Shown here in pieces: positions 35,716-45,370 of a stretch of 64,000 bases of DNA (its first letter is position 1; each line of letters begins with the position of its first letter). The notes under the pieces were generated by a model. The model was not told the DNA's origin. It saw nothing but the letters and a program-made list of their open reading frames with translations, and did not search any database. Made by a program: the position numbers and the translations under genes. Location: assembly GCA_023461275.1 (NCBI GenBank), contig JAEYMI010000074.1:1-64000 (forward strand), read 5' to 3'. Source of the stretch: Actinomycetes bacterium. GTDB taxonomy: Bacteria > Actinomycetota > Actinomycetes > Mycobacteriales > Mycobacteriaceae.

Positions 35716-35748
35716 TTAGGTTTGCCTTACCATTCCCATGGTTGGTAA
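35716..35748. promoter_or_regulatory. Iron-box-like sequence overlapping a TTACCA/TGGTAA dyad between sdhC and cdd
   Basis: TTAGGTTTGCCTTACCATT (35716-35734) matches the IdeR consensus at 13 of 19 positions with a perfect left half. It overlaps an inverted repeat TTACCA (35727-35732)/TGGTAA (35743-35748). It may be an operator for sdhC, rich in Fe-S and heme, or for the cdd operon. Candidate only. Confidence 0.35.
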
Positions 35749-35795
35749 TGGCGGTCACAGCCATTGGCATCCCATCACAATGCGAGGAGTCTGCC

Positions 35796-36200
35796 GTGTC
35801 GGCCGATGTTGACTGGAAAGTGTTGCGGGACAGGGCAAAAGACATGCTCGAGCATGCATACGCGCCTTATTCGAGGTTTCCGGTCGGCGCTGCGGCTATC
35901 ACTGATGACGGACGCGTGGTCGCTGGATGCAATGTGGAAAATGTCTCATACGGACTCGGTATCTGCGCTGAGGTGGGCCTGGTCGCCCACCACGTCTCCA
36001 CCGGCGGCGGGCGGCTGCTCGCGGTCTCGGTGACTGATGCGAATCACCAGGTCCTGATGCCTTGTGGCCGATGCAGGCAGGTGCTTTTCGAACACGGTGG
36101 CCCCGGGCTGCTGATCGACCACCGCGATGGTCCGCGACCGCTGGCGCAGCTGCTGCCGGACGCCTTCGGTCCCGACGATCTCGAGTCGGTGCGCCGGTGA
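35796..36200 (+). CDS. cdd: Cytidine deaminase
   Basis: 134-aa tetrameric-type enzyme deaminating cytidine and deoxycytidine. The zinc site is complete: Cys57-Ala58-Glu59 (GICAEVG, with catalytic Glu) and Cys90/Cys93 (MPCGRCRQ); CNVENVSYGLG binds the ribose. The GTG at 35796 is chosen for the GAGGAG 7 nt upstream. Its stop overlaps the deoA GTG (GTGA), starting the cdd-deoA-add salvage operon. Confidence 0.94.
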   Translation: MSADVDWKVLRDRAKDMLEHAYAPYSRFPVGAAAITDDGRVVAGCNVENVSYGLGICAEVGLVAHHVSTGGGRLLAVSVTDANHQVLMPCGRCRQVLFEHGGPGLLIDHRDGPRPLAQLLPDAFGPDDLESVRR

Positions 36201-37510
36201 GCGCCGAAGTTCTCGACGCCGTATCGGTGATCGCCACCAAGCGCGACGGCGGAGTTCTGTCCGACGCGCAGATCGACTGGGCGATCGCCGCGTACACGCG
36301 CGGTGAGATGGCCGACGAGCAGATGTCGGCCCTGCTGATGGCGATCTATCTGCGCGGTATGAATCGCGCCGAGATCGCCCGCTGGACCTCGGCGATGATC
36401 GCCAGCGGCATCAGGATGGACTTCAGTGGCCTGCGTCGCGACGGTCGGGCACTACCGACCGTCGACAAACATTCCACCGGGGGAGTCGGCGACAAGATCA
36501 CGCTTCCGCTCGCACCGTTGGTCGCGTCGTTCGGGGTCGCGGTCCCGCAATTGTCCGGGCGCGGTCTTGGCCATACCGGCGGAACCCTGGACAAGCTGGA
36601 ATCGATTTCGGGGTGGCGCGCCGATCTGCGCCGCGACGAGATGTGGGAACAGCTCGAACGGGTTGGAGCCGTCGTCTGCGCCGCGGGCGGAGATCTCGCA
36701 CCCGCCGACCGCAAGCTCTACGCGCTGCGGGACGTCACCTCGACCGTCGAATCCCTGCCGCTGATCGCCAGCTCGATCATGAGCAAGAAGATAGCCGAGG
36801 GTGCCGGTGCGCTGGTTCTCGACGTCAAGTTCGGATCGGGTGCGTTCCTCAAGTCGCAGTCGGAGTCGCGTGAACTCGCCGAGACGATGGTGGCGCTCGG
36901 TGCCGATGCCGGGGTCGCCACGACCGCCCTGCTGACCGACATGAACACCCCGTTGGGTCTTACGGCGGGCAATGCGGTCGAGGTGGCCGAGTCGCTGGCC
37001 GTGCTGGCCGGTGGTGGGCCCGACGATGTCGTCGAACTGACGCTCGCGCTCGCGCGCGAGATGCTGACCGCTGCCGGCCTGCCCGACGCCGATCCGGCCA
37101 CCCACCTGGCCAACGGCAAGGCGATGGATGCGTGGCGGGCGATGATCACCGCGCAGGGCGGTGATCCCGACGCGCCGCTGCCGGTCGCCGAGCACACCGA
37201 GGTGATCGCCGCACCAGCCGACGGGTATCTCGCCGGACTCGACGCGATGGCCGTCGGCCTGGCCGCCTGGCGGCTTGGAGCCGGACGGGCCAGCCCGGGG
37301 CAATCGGTGCAATCCGAAGCCGGCGTGGTCTGGCACGCGCGTCCCGGTGATCGGGTGTGGGCGGGCCGCCCGCTGTTCACCCTGCACACCGCGACGCCGG
37401 AACGATTCGACGCGGCGCGGGCGGCGTTGGTCGACGCGGCGACATTCTCCTCCGAACCCCCGCCGCAGAGCCCACCGCTGATCGTCGATCGGGTTACGGT
37501 CAACACATGA
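36197..37510 (+). CDS. deoA: Thymidine phosphorylase
   Basis: 437 aa. It splits thymidine/deoxyuridine to base plus 2-deoxyribose-1-phosphate. The phosphate-binding KHSTGGVGDK and the SGRGLGHTGGTLDKLESI signature of the nucleoside phosphorylase II family are intact, as is the three-domain length. The GTG start overlaps the cdd stop and the stop overlaps the add ATG, so the three genes are translated as a coupled set: cytidine to uridine, cleavage of deoxynucleosides, and adenosine to inosine. Confidence 0.95.
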   Translation: MSAEVLDAVSVIATKRDGGVLSDAQIDWAIAAYTRGEMADEQMSALLMAIYLRGMNRAEIARWTSAMIASGIRMDFSGLRRDGRALPTVDKHSTGGVGDKITLPLAPLVASFGVAVPQLSGRGLGHTGGTLDKLESISGWRADLRRDEMWEQLERVGAVVCAAGGDLAPADRKLYALRDVTSTVESLPLIASSIMSKKIAEGAGALVLDVKFGSGAFLKSQSESRELAETMVALGADAGVATTALLTDMNTPLGLTAGNAVEVAESLAVLAGGGPDDVVELTLALAREMLTAAGLPDADPATHLANGKAMDAWRAMITAQGGDPDAPLPVAEHTEVIAAPADGYLAGLDAMAVGLAAWRLGAGRASPGQSVQSEAGVVWHARPGDRVWAGRPLFTLHTATPERFDAARAALVDAATFSSEPPPQSPPLIVDRVTVNT

Positions 37511-38625
37511 CCGGCCCCCGATCCCTGGATTCCTCGACCGTCGTCCTCGCCCCGAAGGTGCTCCTGCACGATCACCTCGACGGCGGTCTGCGACCATCGA
37601 CCGTGCTCGAACTCGCCCGTGAATGCGGCTACGACGAACTGCCCGCCGACGACGTCGACGGATTGGCGCGATGGTTCCGGGAGGCCGCCGACAGTGGATC
37701 GCTGGAACGATATCTGGAGACCTTCGCGCACACGGTGGCGGTGATGCAGACCGCGCCCGCGCTGGAACGGGTCGCCCGCGAATGTGTGGAGGACCTCGCC
37801 GCCGATGGAGTGGTGTACGCCGAGATCCGTTATGCCCCAGAACAACATCTCGAACAGGGCCTGACCCTCGACGAGGTGGTCGAGGCGGTGCTGCGCGGCT
37901 TTGCCGACGGTGAGTCAGACGCCGCCGCGGCCGGCCGGCCGATCAAGGTGCGCTGCCTGGTGACCGCCATGCGGCACGCCGCGCGTTCCCGTGAGATCGC
38001 CGAATTGGCGGTGCGCTACCGGGATTCGGGGGTCGTCGGGTTCGACATCGCCGGCGCGGAGGCCGGGCATCCACCGACCCGGCATCTCGACGCCTTCGAA
38101 TACATGCGGGCCAACAACGCGCCCTTCACCATTCACGCCGGTGAGGCCTTCGGTCTGCCGTCGATTCACGAGGCCATCGCGTTCTGCGGTACCGACCGGC
38201 TCGGCCACGGTGTGCGGGTGATCGACGACATCGAGCTGCCCGCCGGTGCCAAGCCGTCGGATCACTCCTTCGTCGGTGCCGAACTCGGCGACATCGCGAA
38301 CATCGTGCGCGACAAGCGGATCCCGCTCGAATTGTGTCCGAGCTCCAACGTGCAGACCGGTGCGGTCGCCTCGATCGCCGAGCATCCGTTCAATGTGCTG
38401 GCCCGGCTGCGCTTCCGGGTGACGGTCAACACCGACAACCGGCTGATGAGCGACACCACGATGAGCAAGGAATTTCTCCGGCTCGCCGACGAATTCGGTT
38501 ACGGCTGGGCCGATTTCGAACGGTTCACGGTGAACGCGATGAAGTCGGCCTTCATCCACTTCGACGAGCGGCTCAAGCTGATCGACGACGTGATCAAGCC
38601 CGGCTACGCGGTGTTGATCGGCTGA
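37507..38625 (+). CDS. add: Adenosine deaminase
   Basis: 372 aa TIM-barrel zinc enzyme. Zinc ligands His21 and His23 are in LLHDHLDGGL, the active-site segment is FTIHAGEAFG (His and Glu), GHGVRV follows, and the last metal ligand Asp is in VTVNTDNRLMS. The ATG at 37507 overlaps the deoA stop (ATGA). The inosine made could feed the purine nucleoside phosphorylase encoded at 45.4-46.2 kb. Confidence 0.95.
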   Translation: MTGPRSLDSSTVVLAPKVLLHDHLDGGLRPSTVLELARECGYDELPADDVDGLARWFREAADSGSLERYLETFAHTVAVMQTAPALERVARECVEDLAADGVVYAEIRYAPEQHLEQGLTLDEVVEAVLRGFADGESDAAAAGRPIKVRCLVTAMRHAARSREIAELAVRYRDSGVVGFDIAGAEAGHPPTRHLDAFEYMRANNAPFTIHAGEAFGLPSIHEAIAFCGTDRLGHGVRVIDDIELPAGAKPSDHSFVGAELGDIANIVRDKRIPLELCPSSNVQTGAVASIAEHPFNVLARLRFRVTVNTDNRLMSDTTMSKEFLRLADEFGYGWADFERFTVNAMKSAFIHFDERLKLIDDVIKPGYAVLIG

Positions 38626-38633
38626 TCGAGCCT

Positions 38634-38662
38634 CCCGCCGGGGCGACGAGCACCCCGGTGGG
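38634..38662. terminator. Hairpin between convergent add and the acidic conserved gene
   Basis: CCCGCCGGGG (38634-38643) pairs with CCCCGGTGGG (38653-38662) over 10 bp with one G-T and a 9-nt loop. It fills the gap between the two convergent stops and could serve both directions. Confidence 0.65.
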
Positions 38663-39991
38663 TTACTGCTTCTTGACGAGTCGGTTCTCGAAGTCGTGCT
38701 CGAGGGCCCGCCAGGCCTCCGACTCGTTGTCGAACGGCGGGCTCGGTGCGAGTCGCTTCGGGTCCGGGTTGATGGTGTAGTCGACGAACCAGCCCAGCGG
38801 AGTGGTGGACCCGAACGCCTCGCTCACCGAGTCGTCGTCGCCGTAAGCGGCTGCGTCGGTGAACAATTCGACGGCGAGGTCGAGTTGATTGCGATCCATC
38901 CGGCGCGGGCCGTCGGCGATGTCGTCGGCCAGTCCCGGCAGAACGTAGATGTTGTCGGAGATCACGTCGTAGTCGAGGTCGCCGTTGGTGGCCGCCAGAC
39001 GCACGTCGTCGAAGGTGGCGATGTCGGCGAGGTCGTGGTCGTTGTCGGTGGCCAGGAAGCGGGTCAGCGACCGTGGCGAGGTGAAGACGAAGATCTTGCC
39101 GTCGGCGCCGAGGAACACCGGATCGTCACCGAGGTAGCACCGCAACGTCAGGTACTCGTCGCCGCTGGTGACGATCCGGATCGGATCGATGCCGACCGAG
39201 ATCCAGAAGTCGTCGTCGTCATAGTCCTCGTCGTCGTCCTCGGCCCGGTCGGCGATGAGCGCTGCCGCGGGCGAGGCGGCAGCGGCTCGCTCGGCCGAAT
39301 CGTCGTCGTCGAGGTCCTCGTCATCGGAGTCGTCGGCGTCGCTGCCCAGCAGGTCGATGTCGTCGTCCGGTTCGTCCTCGTCCTCGGCGGAGGCGGCCGC
39401 CTCGATCTCGGCCTCGGCGGCGGTGACCGCAGCGGCATCGACGTCGGGGCTGGTGATCACGTCGTCGATGGCGTCGAGAACGTCGTCCCAGTGCTTGGCG
39501 ATCAGCCGACCGATGCGAACCCAGAGGTCGAGTCCGTCGCGGCCCTCGAAGTTGTGGGTACCGGTGGTGACGGCGCCCAGGATCGGGTTGCCGTTGAAGA
39601 ACTTGGTCACCACGAGCAGTTCACAGACCTCACCGAGGATGCGCACGATCTCGAGGGCGTCCTCGAGTTCGGCGATGACTTCCGGGGTGGGGTCCTCGGC
39701 GGCGAGTTCGGGAACCCCGACGAGGTCGTAGGTGTGGCGTGCGTCGGGGATCAGCTCGTCGGCCTGCACTCCGCCGATGGTGGCCCACGCCGGATGGTCG
39801 GCGAGGTCGTTGTCTGCGTCGGAACGCACGAATGCGGCGAGCTCGGCCACGTGGGCGAACCCGTAGAGGTCCTCGTCGAGGCCGAGGAATGCCTCCCATT
39901 CGTCGTCACCCTCACGCCACCGTGGCGCCCAGAGGGTGAAGACGTTTCCGTTGGTCAGTCCGAGCTCGATGGGGACAATGTCTCCGGCCAT
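38663..39991 (-). CDS. Conserved actinobacterial acidic protein (Rv3311-like)
   Basis: 442 aa. The ATG at 39991 gives MAGDIVPIELGLTNGNVFTLWAPRW; a longer frame is unsupported. Two halves, each with alternating strands (VFTLWAPRWREGDDEWEAF; YLTLRCYLGDDPVFLGADGKIFVF), flank a central linker of about 90 residues (about 195-285) that is almost entirely Asp/Glu/Ala. Position next to add matches the mycobacterial conserved protein I recall as Rv3311. No enzyme motif is visible and no function is known to me. Some databases label relatives as primosomal protein, for which I see no evidence. Confidence 0.75.
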   Translation of the reverse strand: MAGDIVPIELGLTNGNVFTLWAPRWREGDDEWEAFLGLDEDLYGFAHVAELAAFVRSDADNDLADHPAWATIGGVQADELIPDARHTYDLVGVPELAAEDPTPEVIAELEDALEIVRILGEVCELLVVTKFFNGNPILGAVTTGTHNFEGRDGLDLWVRIGRLIAKHWDDVLDAIDDVITSPDVDAAAVTAAEAEIEAAASAEDEDEPDDDIDLLGSDADDSDDEDLDDDDSAERAAAASPAAALIADRAEDDDEDYDDDDFWISVGIDPIRIVTSGDEYLTLRCYLGDDPVFLGADGKIFVFTSPRSLTRFLATDNDHDLADIATFDDVRLAATNGDLDYDVISDNIYVLPGLADDIADGPRRMDRNQLDLAVELFTDAAAYGDDDSVSEAFGSTTPLGWFVDYTINPDPKRLAPSPPFDNESEAWRALEHDFENRLVKKQ

Positions 39992-40045
39992 GAGGCCCCA
40001 GCGTAGCGACCTGACCTGACGGCGGGGTCCGCGGCCCCACAACGG

Positions 40046-40996
40046 TTACCGGGGCCGGTAGAAACCCTGGAACCCCTGTCCGGCGTTCGTGGTGCGCAGT
40101 GGGGAGAGCTGGACCGGATCGCCGGCCTCGACCAGCTGGTGGTTGCCGATGTACATCGCGACATGTCCGTCCCACACGGCGAGATCGCCCGGTTGCAGCT
40201 GCGCCTGACTGACCGCGGTCCCCGCGGTGTCCTGGTCTTGGGCCAGCCGGGGCAGATCGACACCGGCCTGCTTGTAGGCCCACTGGGTGAGGCCGCTGCA
40301 GTCGAAACCGTTGGGCGTCGTGCCACCCCAGACGTAGGGGACGCCGCGTTGGCTCAACGCCGCCCGGACGGCCTTCGCGGCGCGTTCATTGGGGGCGTAG
40401 GCGACCGATCCGTCGGGCAGGGTGATCGGTATCCGGCCGTCGGCCGACGCCGGACTCGCCTGGTGTCCGTTGGGTGCGGTGGCGTCGGCGGGTGCGATGG
40501 TGCGTGCGAGCTCGAGCATTCGTCGGGTATCACCGTCGAGATCGCCCTGGGTGCGCGCGACGATCTGCGCGCCACGGGCGACATGGTCGATGGCCACCGG
40601 GACGATGGCGACGAGGCCGGCCGGGGTGAAGAGCGCGGGCCCCATCAGCCGTGCGGTGCGCTCGAGCGAATCGATCAGACCACCGATCTGCTCGGCGGCA
40701 TGCCGGACCTTGCCGGTCGCCGATTCGATCAGCGTCGCTATCTCCTCGCCGTTGGCGGTGACCTGCGCCAGTGTCCGATCAGCGTGGGCGGCGGACGTCT
40801 GGGCGCTGCGTGAGCCCTCGCCCGCCCATTGCTGTGCGACGGTCTTCGCCGAGGCCGTCGCGCCCGAACTGATCTCGGCGAGGTCGGTGTTGGCGGCGCG
40901 CACGGACTCAACCGGATTCGACGGCGGCAGGACGCCGGTGCCCAGCGCGGTGATCAGGATGCGCAGCGGTGCGATGAACAGTTCGATGGTGAGCAT
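40046..40996 (-). CDS. NlpC/P60 peptidoglycan hydrolase with WXG100-like N-terminal domain
   Basis: 316 aa. The C-terminal NlpC/P60 domain has the catalytic Cys233 in GTTPNGFDCSGLTQWAYKQ and His278 in LAVWDGHVAMYIG, so it should cleave peptide bonds in peptidoglycan stems. The N-terminal 165 residues are helical and contain QQWAGEGS (Trp57-Ala-Gly59), reminiscent of the WXG turn of type VII secretion substrates. No classical signal peptide is seen, only a hydrophobic N-terminus (ELFIAPLRILITALGTGVL). The ATG overlaps the preceding gene's stop (TGATG). It is probably secreted with its EspC-like partner; that is inference. Confidence 0.82.
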   Translation of the reverse strand: MLTIELFIAPLRILITALGTGVLPPSNPVESVRAANTDLAEISSGATASAKTVAQQWAGEGSRSAQTSAAHADRTLAQVTANGEEIATLIESATGKVRHAAEQIGGLIDSLERTARLMGPALFTPAGLVAIVPVAIDHVARGAQIVARTQGDLDGDTRRMLELARTIAPADATAPNGHQASPASADGRIPITLPDGSVAYAPNERAAKAVRAALSQRGVPYVWGGTTPNGFDCSGLTQWAYKQAGVDLPRLAQDQDTAGTAVSQAQLQPGDLAVWDGHVAMYIGNHQLVEAGDPVQLSPLRTTNAGQGFQGFYRPR

Positions 40997-41352
40997 CAGA
41001 GCCGCAGCTCCTGATCGCCCGAGAACGCGCGCGTTGCCGTGCCCCGCAATGCCATCGCGTTGGCGACGTCGGTGCCGCGATAGGTTCGTTCGGCGTTCTC
41101 GGTGCCCGTCGCCGACGACCTGTGCTCGGCCGCGATCGCATCGAGGTTCTGCGCCCGACGGTCGAGGGTGTAGCCCATGGCGGCCAGGAAGTCCGCGCCG
41201 ATGACCCCGAAGGTCATAGTGAGTTCGGCGACGGGGGCTCGCTGACGGGTGGCGTGCGCAGCGACCGCGTCGGCGGCCGTGTGCTCGGCGCGGGCGTAGT
41301 CGGTAAGTGCTGCGGTGTGTGCCGTGACGGTGATGGCGGGGAGATCGGTCAT
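40996..41352 (-). CDS. EspC-like small helical protein (possible type VII secretion target)
   Basis: 118 aa, Ala-rich and helical, beginning MTDLPAITVTAHTAALTDYA. The pattern of an N-terminal short strand, Ala-rich helix, FGVIGADFLAAMGY turn and a second helix ending GTENAERTYRGTDVANA resembles the EspC/type VII secretion target family of ESX substrates. It is translationally coupled (TGATG) to the NlpC/P60 protein. No esx core genes are in the window, so secretion would use an apparatus encoded elsewhere. Confidence 0.55.
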   Translation of the reverse strand: MTDLPAITVTAHTAALTDYARAEHTAADAVAAHATRQRAPVAELTMTFGVIGADFLAAMGYTLDRRAQNLDAIAAEHRSSATGTENAERTYRGTDVANAMALRGTATRAFSGDQELRL

Positions 41353-41469
41353 GTTTCTTTCGACGCCGGCAGCGTCGGGTTGGTTCCGTCGGCCTTGGGA
41401 GGCGATGCGGGCCCACTGCCCCTAGGGTGTGTTCGACAAGGATGAGGTCGCGCCGAGGAGGACACGAGT

Positions 41470-42093
41470 ATGCAGGTGAAGGTCGTCGACCATCCACTGG
41501 CCGCGGTGCGGTTGACCACGATGCGCGACAAGGACACCGACAATGCGGCGTTCCGCAATGCCCTGTCGGACCTGACCCAGGTGCTGGTCTACGAGGCGCT
41601 CGCCGAGGCCGAGGTGGCCGACGTCGCCATCGAGACGCCGTTGGCGCCGTTCACCGGGGCACGTCTGAAGCGTCCGCCGCTGCTGGTGCCGGTGCTACGA
41701 GCCGGCCTCGGCATGGTCGAGCAGGCGCACGCCATGGTGCCCGAGTCGCATGTCGGATTCGTCGGCGTCGCGCGTGATGAGTCGACGGCCAAGCCGGTGC
41801 CCTATCTGGAATCGCTACCGGCCGACCTGTCGGATATCCCGGTGTTCGTCCTCGATCCGATGCTGGCCACCGGTGGGTCGATGCTGCACACCATCGAGCT
41901 GCTGGTGGCGCGCAAGGCCACCGACATCACCGTGATCTGCGTTGTCGCCGCCCCCGAAGGTGTTGCGGCGCTGGAGAACTCAGGACATCCGATGCGGTTG
42001 ATCGTGGCCGCGATCGACGAGTGTCTCAACGACGTGTCCTACATCGTGCCCGGTCTCGGTGATGCCGGCGATCGCCAATTCGGGCCGCGCTGA
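41470..42093 (+). CDS. upp: Uracil phosphoribosyltransferase
   Basis: 207 aa, the standard length. It converts uracil plus PRPP to UMP. The PRPP loop VFVLDPMLATGGSM (about residue 125) and the C-terminal uracil-binding YIVPGLGDAGDRQFG are intact. GAGGAGG lies about 9 nt before the ATG. It recovers the uracil released by nucleoside phosphorolysis and so complements the cdd-deoA operon. Confidence 0.96.
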   Translation: MQVKVVDHPLAAVRLTTMRDKDTDNAAFRNALSDLTQVLVYEALAEAEVADVAIETPLAPFTGARLKRPPLLVPVLRAGLGMVEQAHAMVPESHVGFVGVARDESTAKPVPYLESLPADLSDIPVFVLDPMLATGGSMLHTIELLVARKATDITVICVVAAPEGVAALENSGHPMRLIVAAIDECLNDVSYIVPGLGDAGDRQFGPR

Positions 42094-42119
42094 ACTGATT
42101 TCGTCAGGGTACGCCGGCG

Positions 42120-42899
<780 letters not shown>

Positions 42900-42932
42900 G
42901 GGATCAACCTAGCCCGTGGCCGGGCCGGCGCA

Positions 42933-43625
42933 TCAGGGTGTCCAGTACTCCAGCATCGGCTCGCCGGATACGACGTCACCATTCTGATAAATGTAGAAGT
43001 CAATCGGCGAGACGGTATACATGTACGGGCCGTTGGTGACCCGGAAGACGCTGTTCTGCAGCACCGGATTCTGCAACTCGATGCTGTTGCCGTCGGCGTA
43101 GCCCTTGTAATACAGGCCGCCCTGGTCGCCGACGCGGCAGATCACCACTTGCGACCGCGCTGTGCGACCGATCGCGACCGCCGGATCGTCGGCGGCGTTG
43201 CACCGTGGGCCCGCGGTGAAACCTTGCCAGTCGGCGCCGGTGACGCTCGGCACCGGCCGGCCTGGCGCGGTGGTGGTCCCTGACGGCACAGTGACCGTGG
43301 TGGTGTGTGTGGGCGCGCCGGGCTGCTGCGCGGCGCCGGCTCCCGAATTGCCTCCGGCCGCACCGTGGCCGCCGGCGCCATTCTCACCGCTCGACCCGGC
43401 GGCTGTTTGTCCGGCCGACACGGTGGTCGTCACAACCTTGGTCGACGACGCGGACAACGTATTGGTCGATGGTGTGCCCGTACCGGGCAACAGCAGCACC
43501 GCCGCGAGCACCCGGGCCACCACGAGGAGCGATCCGGCGGCGATGGCCACGATGACCAGCGGCGAAGACCATGGCGACCGTTCCGGCGGACCGGCGTGGA
43601 AATCGTCGGTAGGTGGGTAGGTCAT
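42933..43625 (-). CDS. Membrane-anchored protein of unknown function
   Basis: 230 aa. A short cytoplasmic N-terminus, one helix (about 23-46, SPLVIVAIAAGSLLVVARVL then AAVLLL), then a Ser/Thr/Gly/Ala-rich linker to about residue 130 and a compact C-terminal domain with two cysteines (GPRCNAADDPAVAI and VVICRVGDQGG). This domain may read serine/threonine-kinase-like sensor architecture, but I do not recognise a family. GAGAGGA lies about 9 nt before the ATG. Orientation matches the downstream ABC ATPase, 33 bp away, so co-transcription is possible. Confidence 0.65.
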   Translation of the reverse strand: MTYPPTDDFHAGPPERSPWSSPLVIVAIAAGSLLVVARVLAAVLLLPGTGTPSTNTLSASSTKVVTTTVSAGQTAAGSSGENGAGGHGAAGGNSGAGAAQQPGAPTHTTTVTVPSGTTTAPGRPVPSVTGADWQGFTAGPRCNAADDPAVAIGRTARSQVVICRVGDQGGLYYKGYADGNSIELQNPVLQNSVFRVTNGPYMYTVSPIDFYIYQNGDVVSGEPMLEYWTP

Positions 43626-43702
43626 GCGGGAATCCTCTCACCGGTGTGGGACGTCGGCGGATCATCGTCGGGTGTCTAAATGACTATCGTGTCGGCGTTC
43701 CG

Positions 43703-45370
43703 TTACGTTGCGCCGGGCAGCTCGTCGAGGATCGACGCGACGAGGGAACCCAAGCGTGTGCGCACGTCGCCCAGTTCACCGGTGTCGGGCAGTGCGACCG
43801 CCTCGACGTAGTACTTGAGCTTGGGTTCGGTTCCCGATGGGCGGGCGACCACGCGGATGGTGGTGCCGTCGGCGGCGGTGCCGGACATGATCACCGCGTC
43901 GGTGGCGAGGTGATCGGTCCGGGCTGATTGATCGTCGGCGCGGATCTCGATGTCGCACAGTCGCTGCGGGGGATCCGCGCGAAGGCCACGCATGATCATC
44001 GTGATCTCGGCGAGGTCGGTGACGCGGACCGATCGCTGTGCGGTCACATGCACACCGAATGTCGCCTGCAGATCATCGAGGGCGCCCCGCAGATCCGAGC
44101 CGGCGGACTTTCGTCGATGGGCGAGTTGCGCGGCGACGACAGCGGCGCTGATGCCGTCTTTATCGCGCACCGCGTCGGGGTCGACGCAGTGTCCGATCGC
44201 TTCCTCATAGGCGTAGAGCAGCGGCTCGCCGGCTCGGACGAGCCACTTGAATCCGGTGAGCGTGCGGACACTTCGCGCGCCGGCACTCTCGGCGATGCGG
44301 CCGGCGAGGCTGCCGGAGACGATGGTGCTGGCCACCACCGGCGCGATCAGCGCGGTGGCCGACGCGGCATTGGCCTCGAGCAGGTGCGCGGCGAACAGTG
44401 CGCCGGTCTCGTCGCCGGTGAGCATCCGCCAGCCGGCGGTGTCGCGGATACCCACCGCGCATCGATCGGCGTCCGGGTCCAGGGCGATCGCGAGGTCGGC
44501 ATTGATGTCGGCGGCCAGGCCGAGCAGCAGATCGGCAGCGCCGGGCTCCTCGGGGTTGGGAAACTGTACCGTCGGAAAATCCGGGTCTGGTTCGAATTGC
44601 TGGTCGACGACGTGCAGGTCGTCGAAACCCGCCTGCCGCAACGCTTCTGAGGCGAGGCGACCACCAACGCCGTGCATGGCGGTGAGTGCGATGCGAATCG
44701 AGGTCGCCGACTCGACGGTGCCGAATCGATGTGCCAGCCGGGCCAGATAACGGTCGGTGTTGCGTCGTGCCCGATCGTCGGGGACCACGTCGACGCGGGG
44801 GATGTCAGCCGCGGCGGGCGCGGTGGCGATCAAGGCTTCGATCTCGGCGTCGTCGGGTGGGATCAGTTGTGCGCCACCGGAAACGTAGACCTTGTAGCCA
44901 TTGTCGGCCGGCGGATTGTGCGACGCGGTGATCTGGATGCCGAGCGAGGCGCCGAGGTCACGGCAGGCGAAGGCGACCAATGGCGTCGGGGCCGGATCGG
45001 GGAGTGCGACGACGTCGAATCCGCGTGCCGCCAGAACACCGGTGGTCGCGGCGGCAAAGGCTTCCGAACCGTGCCGTGCATCGCGCCCGACGACCACCGT
45101 CGCACCGGCTTCGGCTCCCCGCTCCAGCCAGTCGGCGATCGCGTGCGTGGTGCGCGTGACAACGGCGACGTTCATCCCGTTGGGGCCGGCACGAACCGGA
45201 CCACGCAGGCCGGCGGTCCCGAAATGCAATGTGTCCGAAAACCGTTCGGCGATCTCGTCGGCATCCAGCGCCGCCAGCTCGGCACGACTGACCGGGTCGG
45301 GGTCGGCGTCGATCCACGTCTGCACCGTGTTGTCGTCGACCGTCGCGTCGTCGACGGGTTCGGTGCTCAC
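43703..45370 (-). CDS. pmmB: Phosphomannomutase/phosphoglucomutase (PmmB-like, phosphopentomutase candidate)
   Basis: 555-aa alpha-D-phosphohexomutase. The active-site phosphoserine loop is ITASHNPPADNGYK, the Mg-binding loop ALDPDADRCAVG, the sugar-binding loop YEEAIGHC and the phosphate-binding loop RPSGTEPKLKYY, in the order of the four family domains. Its GTG overlaps the PNP stop (GTGA). Fusion of its expression with a purine nucleoside phosphorylase that yields (deoxy)ribose-1-phosphate suggests a phosphopentomutase role, as known for the PGM2-type branch; this is inference. Confidence 0.9.
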   Translation of the reverse strand: MSTEPVDDATVDDNTVQTWIDADPDPVSRAELAALDADEIAERFSDTLHFGTAGLRGPVRAGPNGMNVAVVTRTTHAIADWLERGAEAGATVVVGRDARHGSEAFAAATTGVLAARGFDVVALPDPAPTPLVAFACRDLGASLGIQITASHNPPADNGYKVYVSGGAQLIPPDDAEIEALIATAPAAADIPRVDVVPDDRARRNTDRYLARLAHRFGTVESATSIRIALTAMHGVGGRLASEALRQAGFDDLHVVDQQFEPDPDFPTVQFPNPEEPGAADLLLGLAADINADLAIALDPDADRCAVGIRDTAGWRMLTGDETGALFAAHLLEANAASATALIAPVVASTIVSGSLAGRIAESAGARSVRTLTGFKWLVRAGEPLLYAYEEAIGHCVDPDAVRDKDGISAAVVAAQLAHRRKSAGSDLRGALDDLQATFGVHVTAQRSVRVTDLAEITMIMRGLRADPPQRLCDIEIRADDQSARTDHLATDAVIMSGTAADGTTIRVVARPSGTEPKLKYYVEAVALPDTGELGDVRTRLGSLVASILDELPGAT

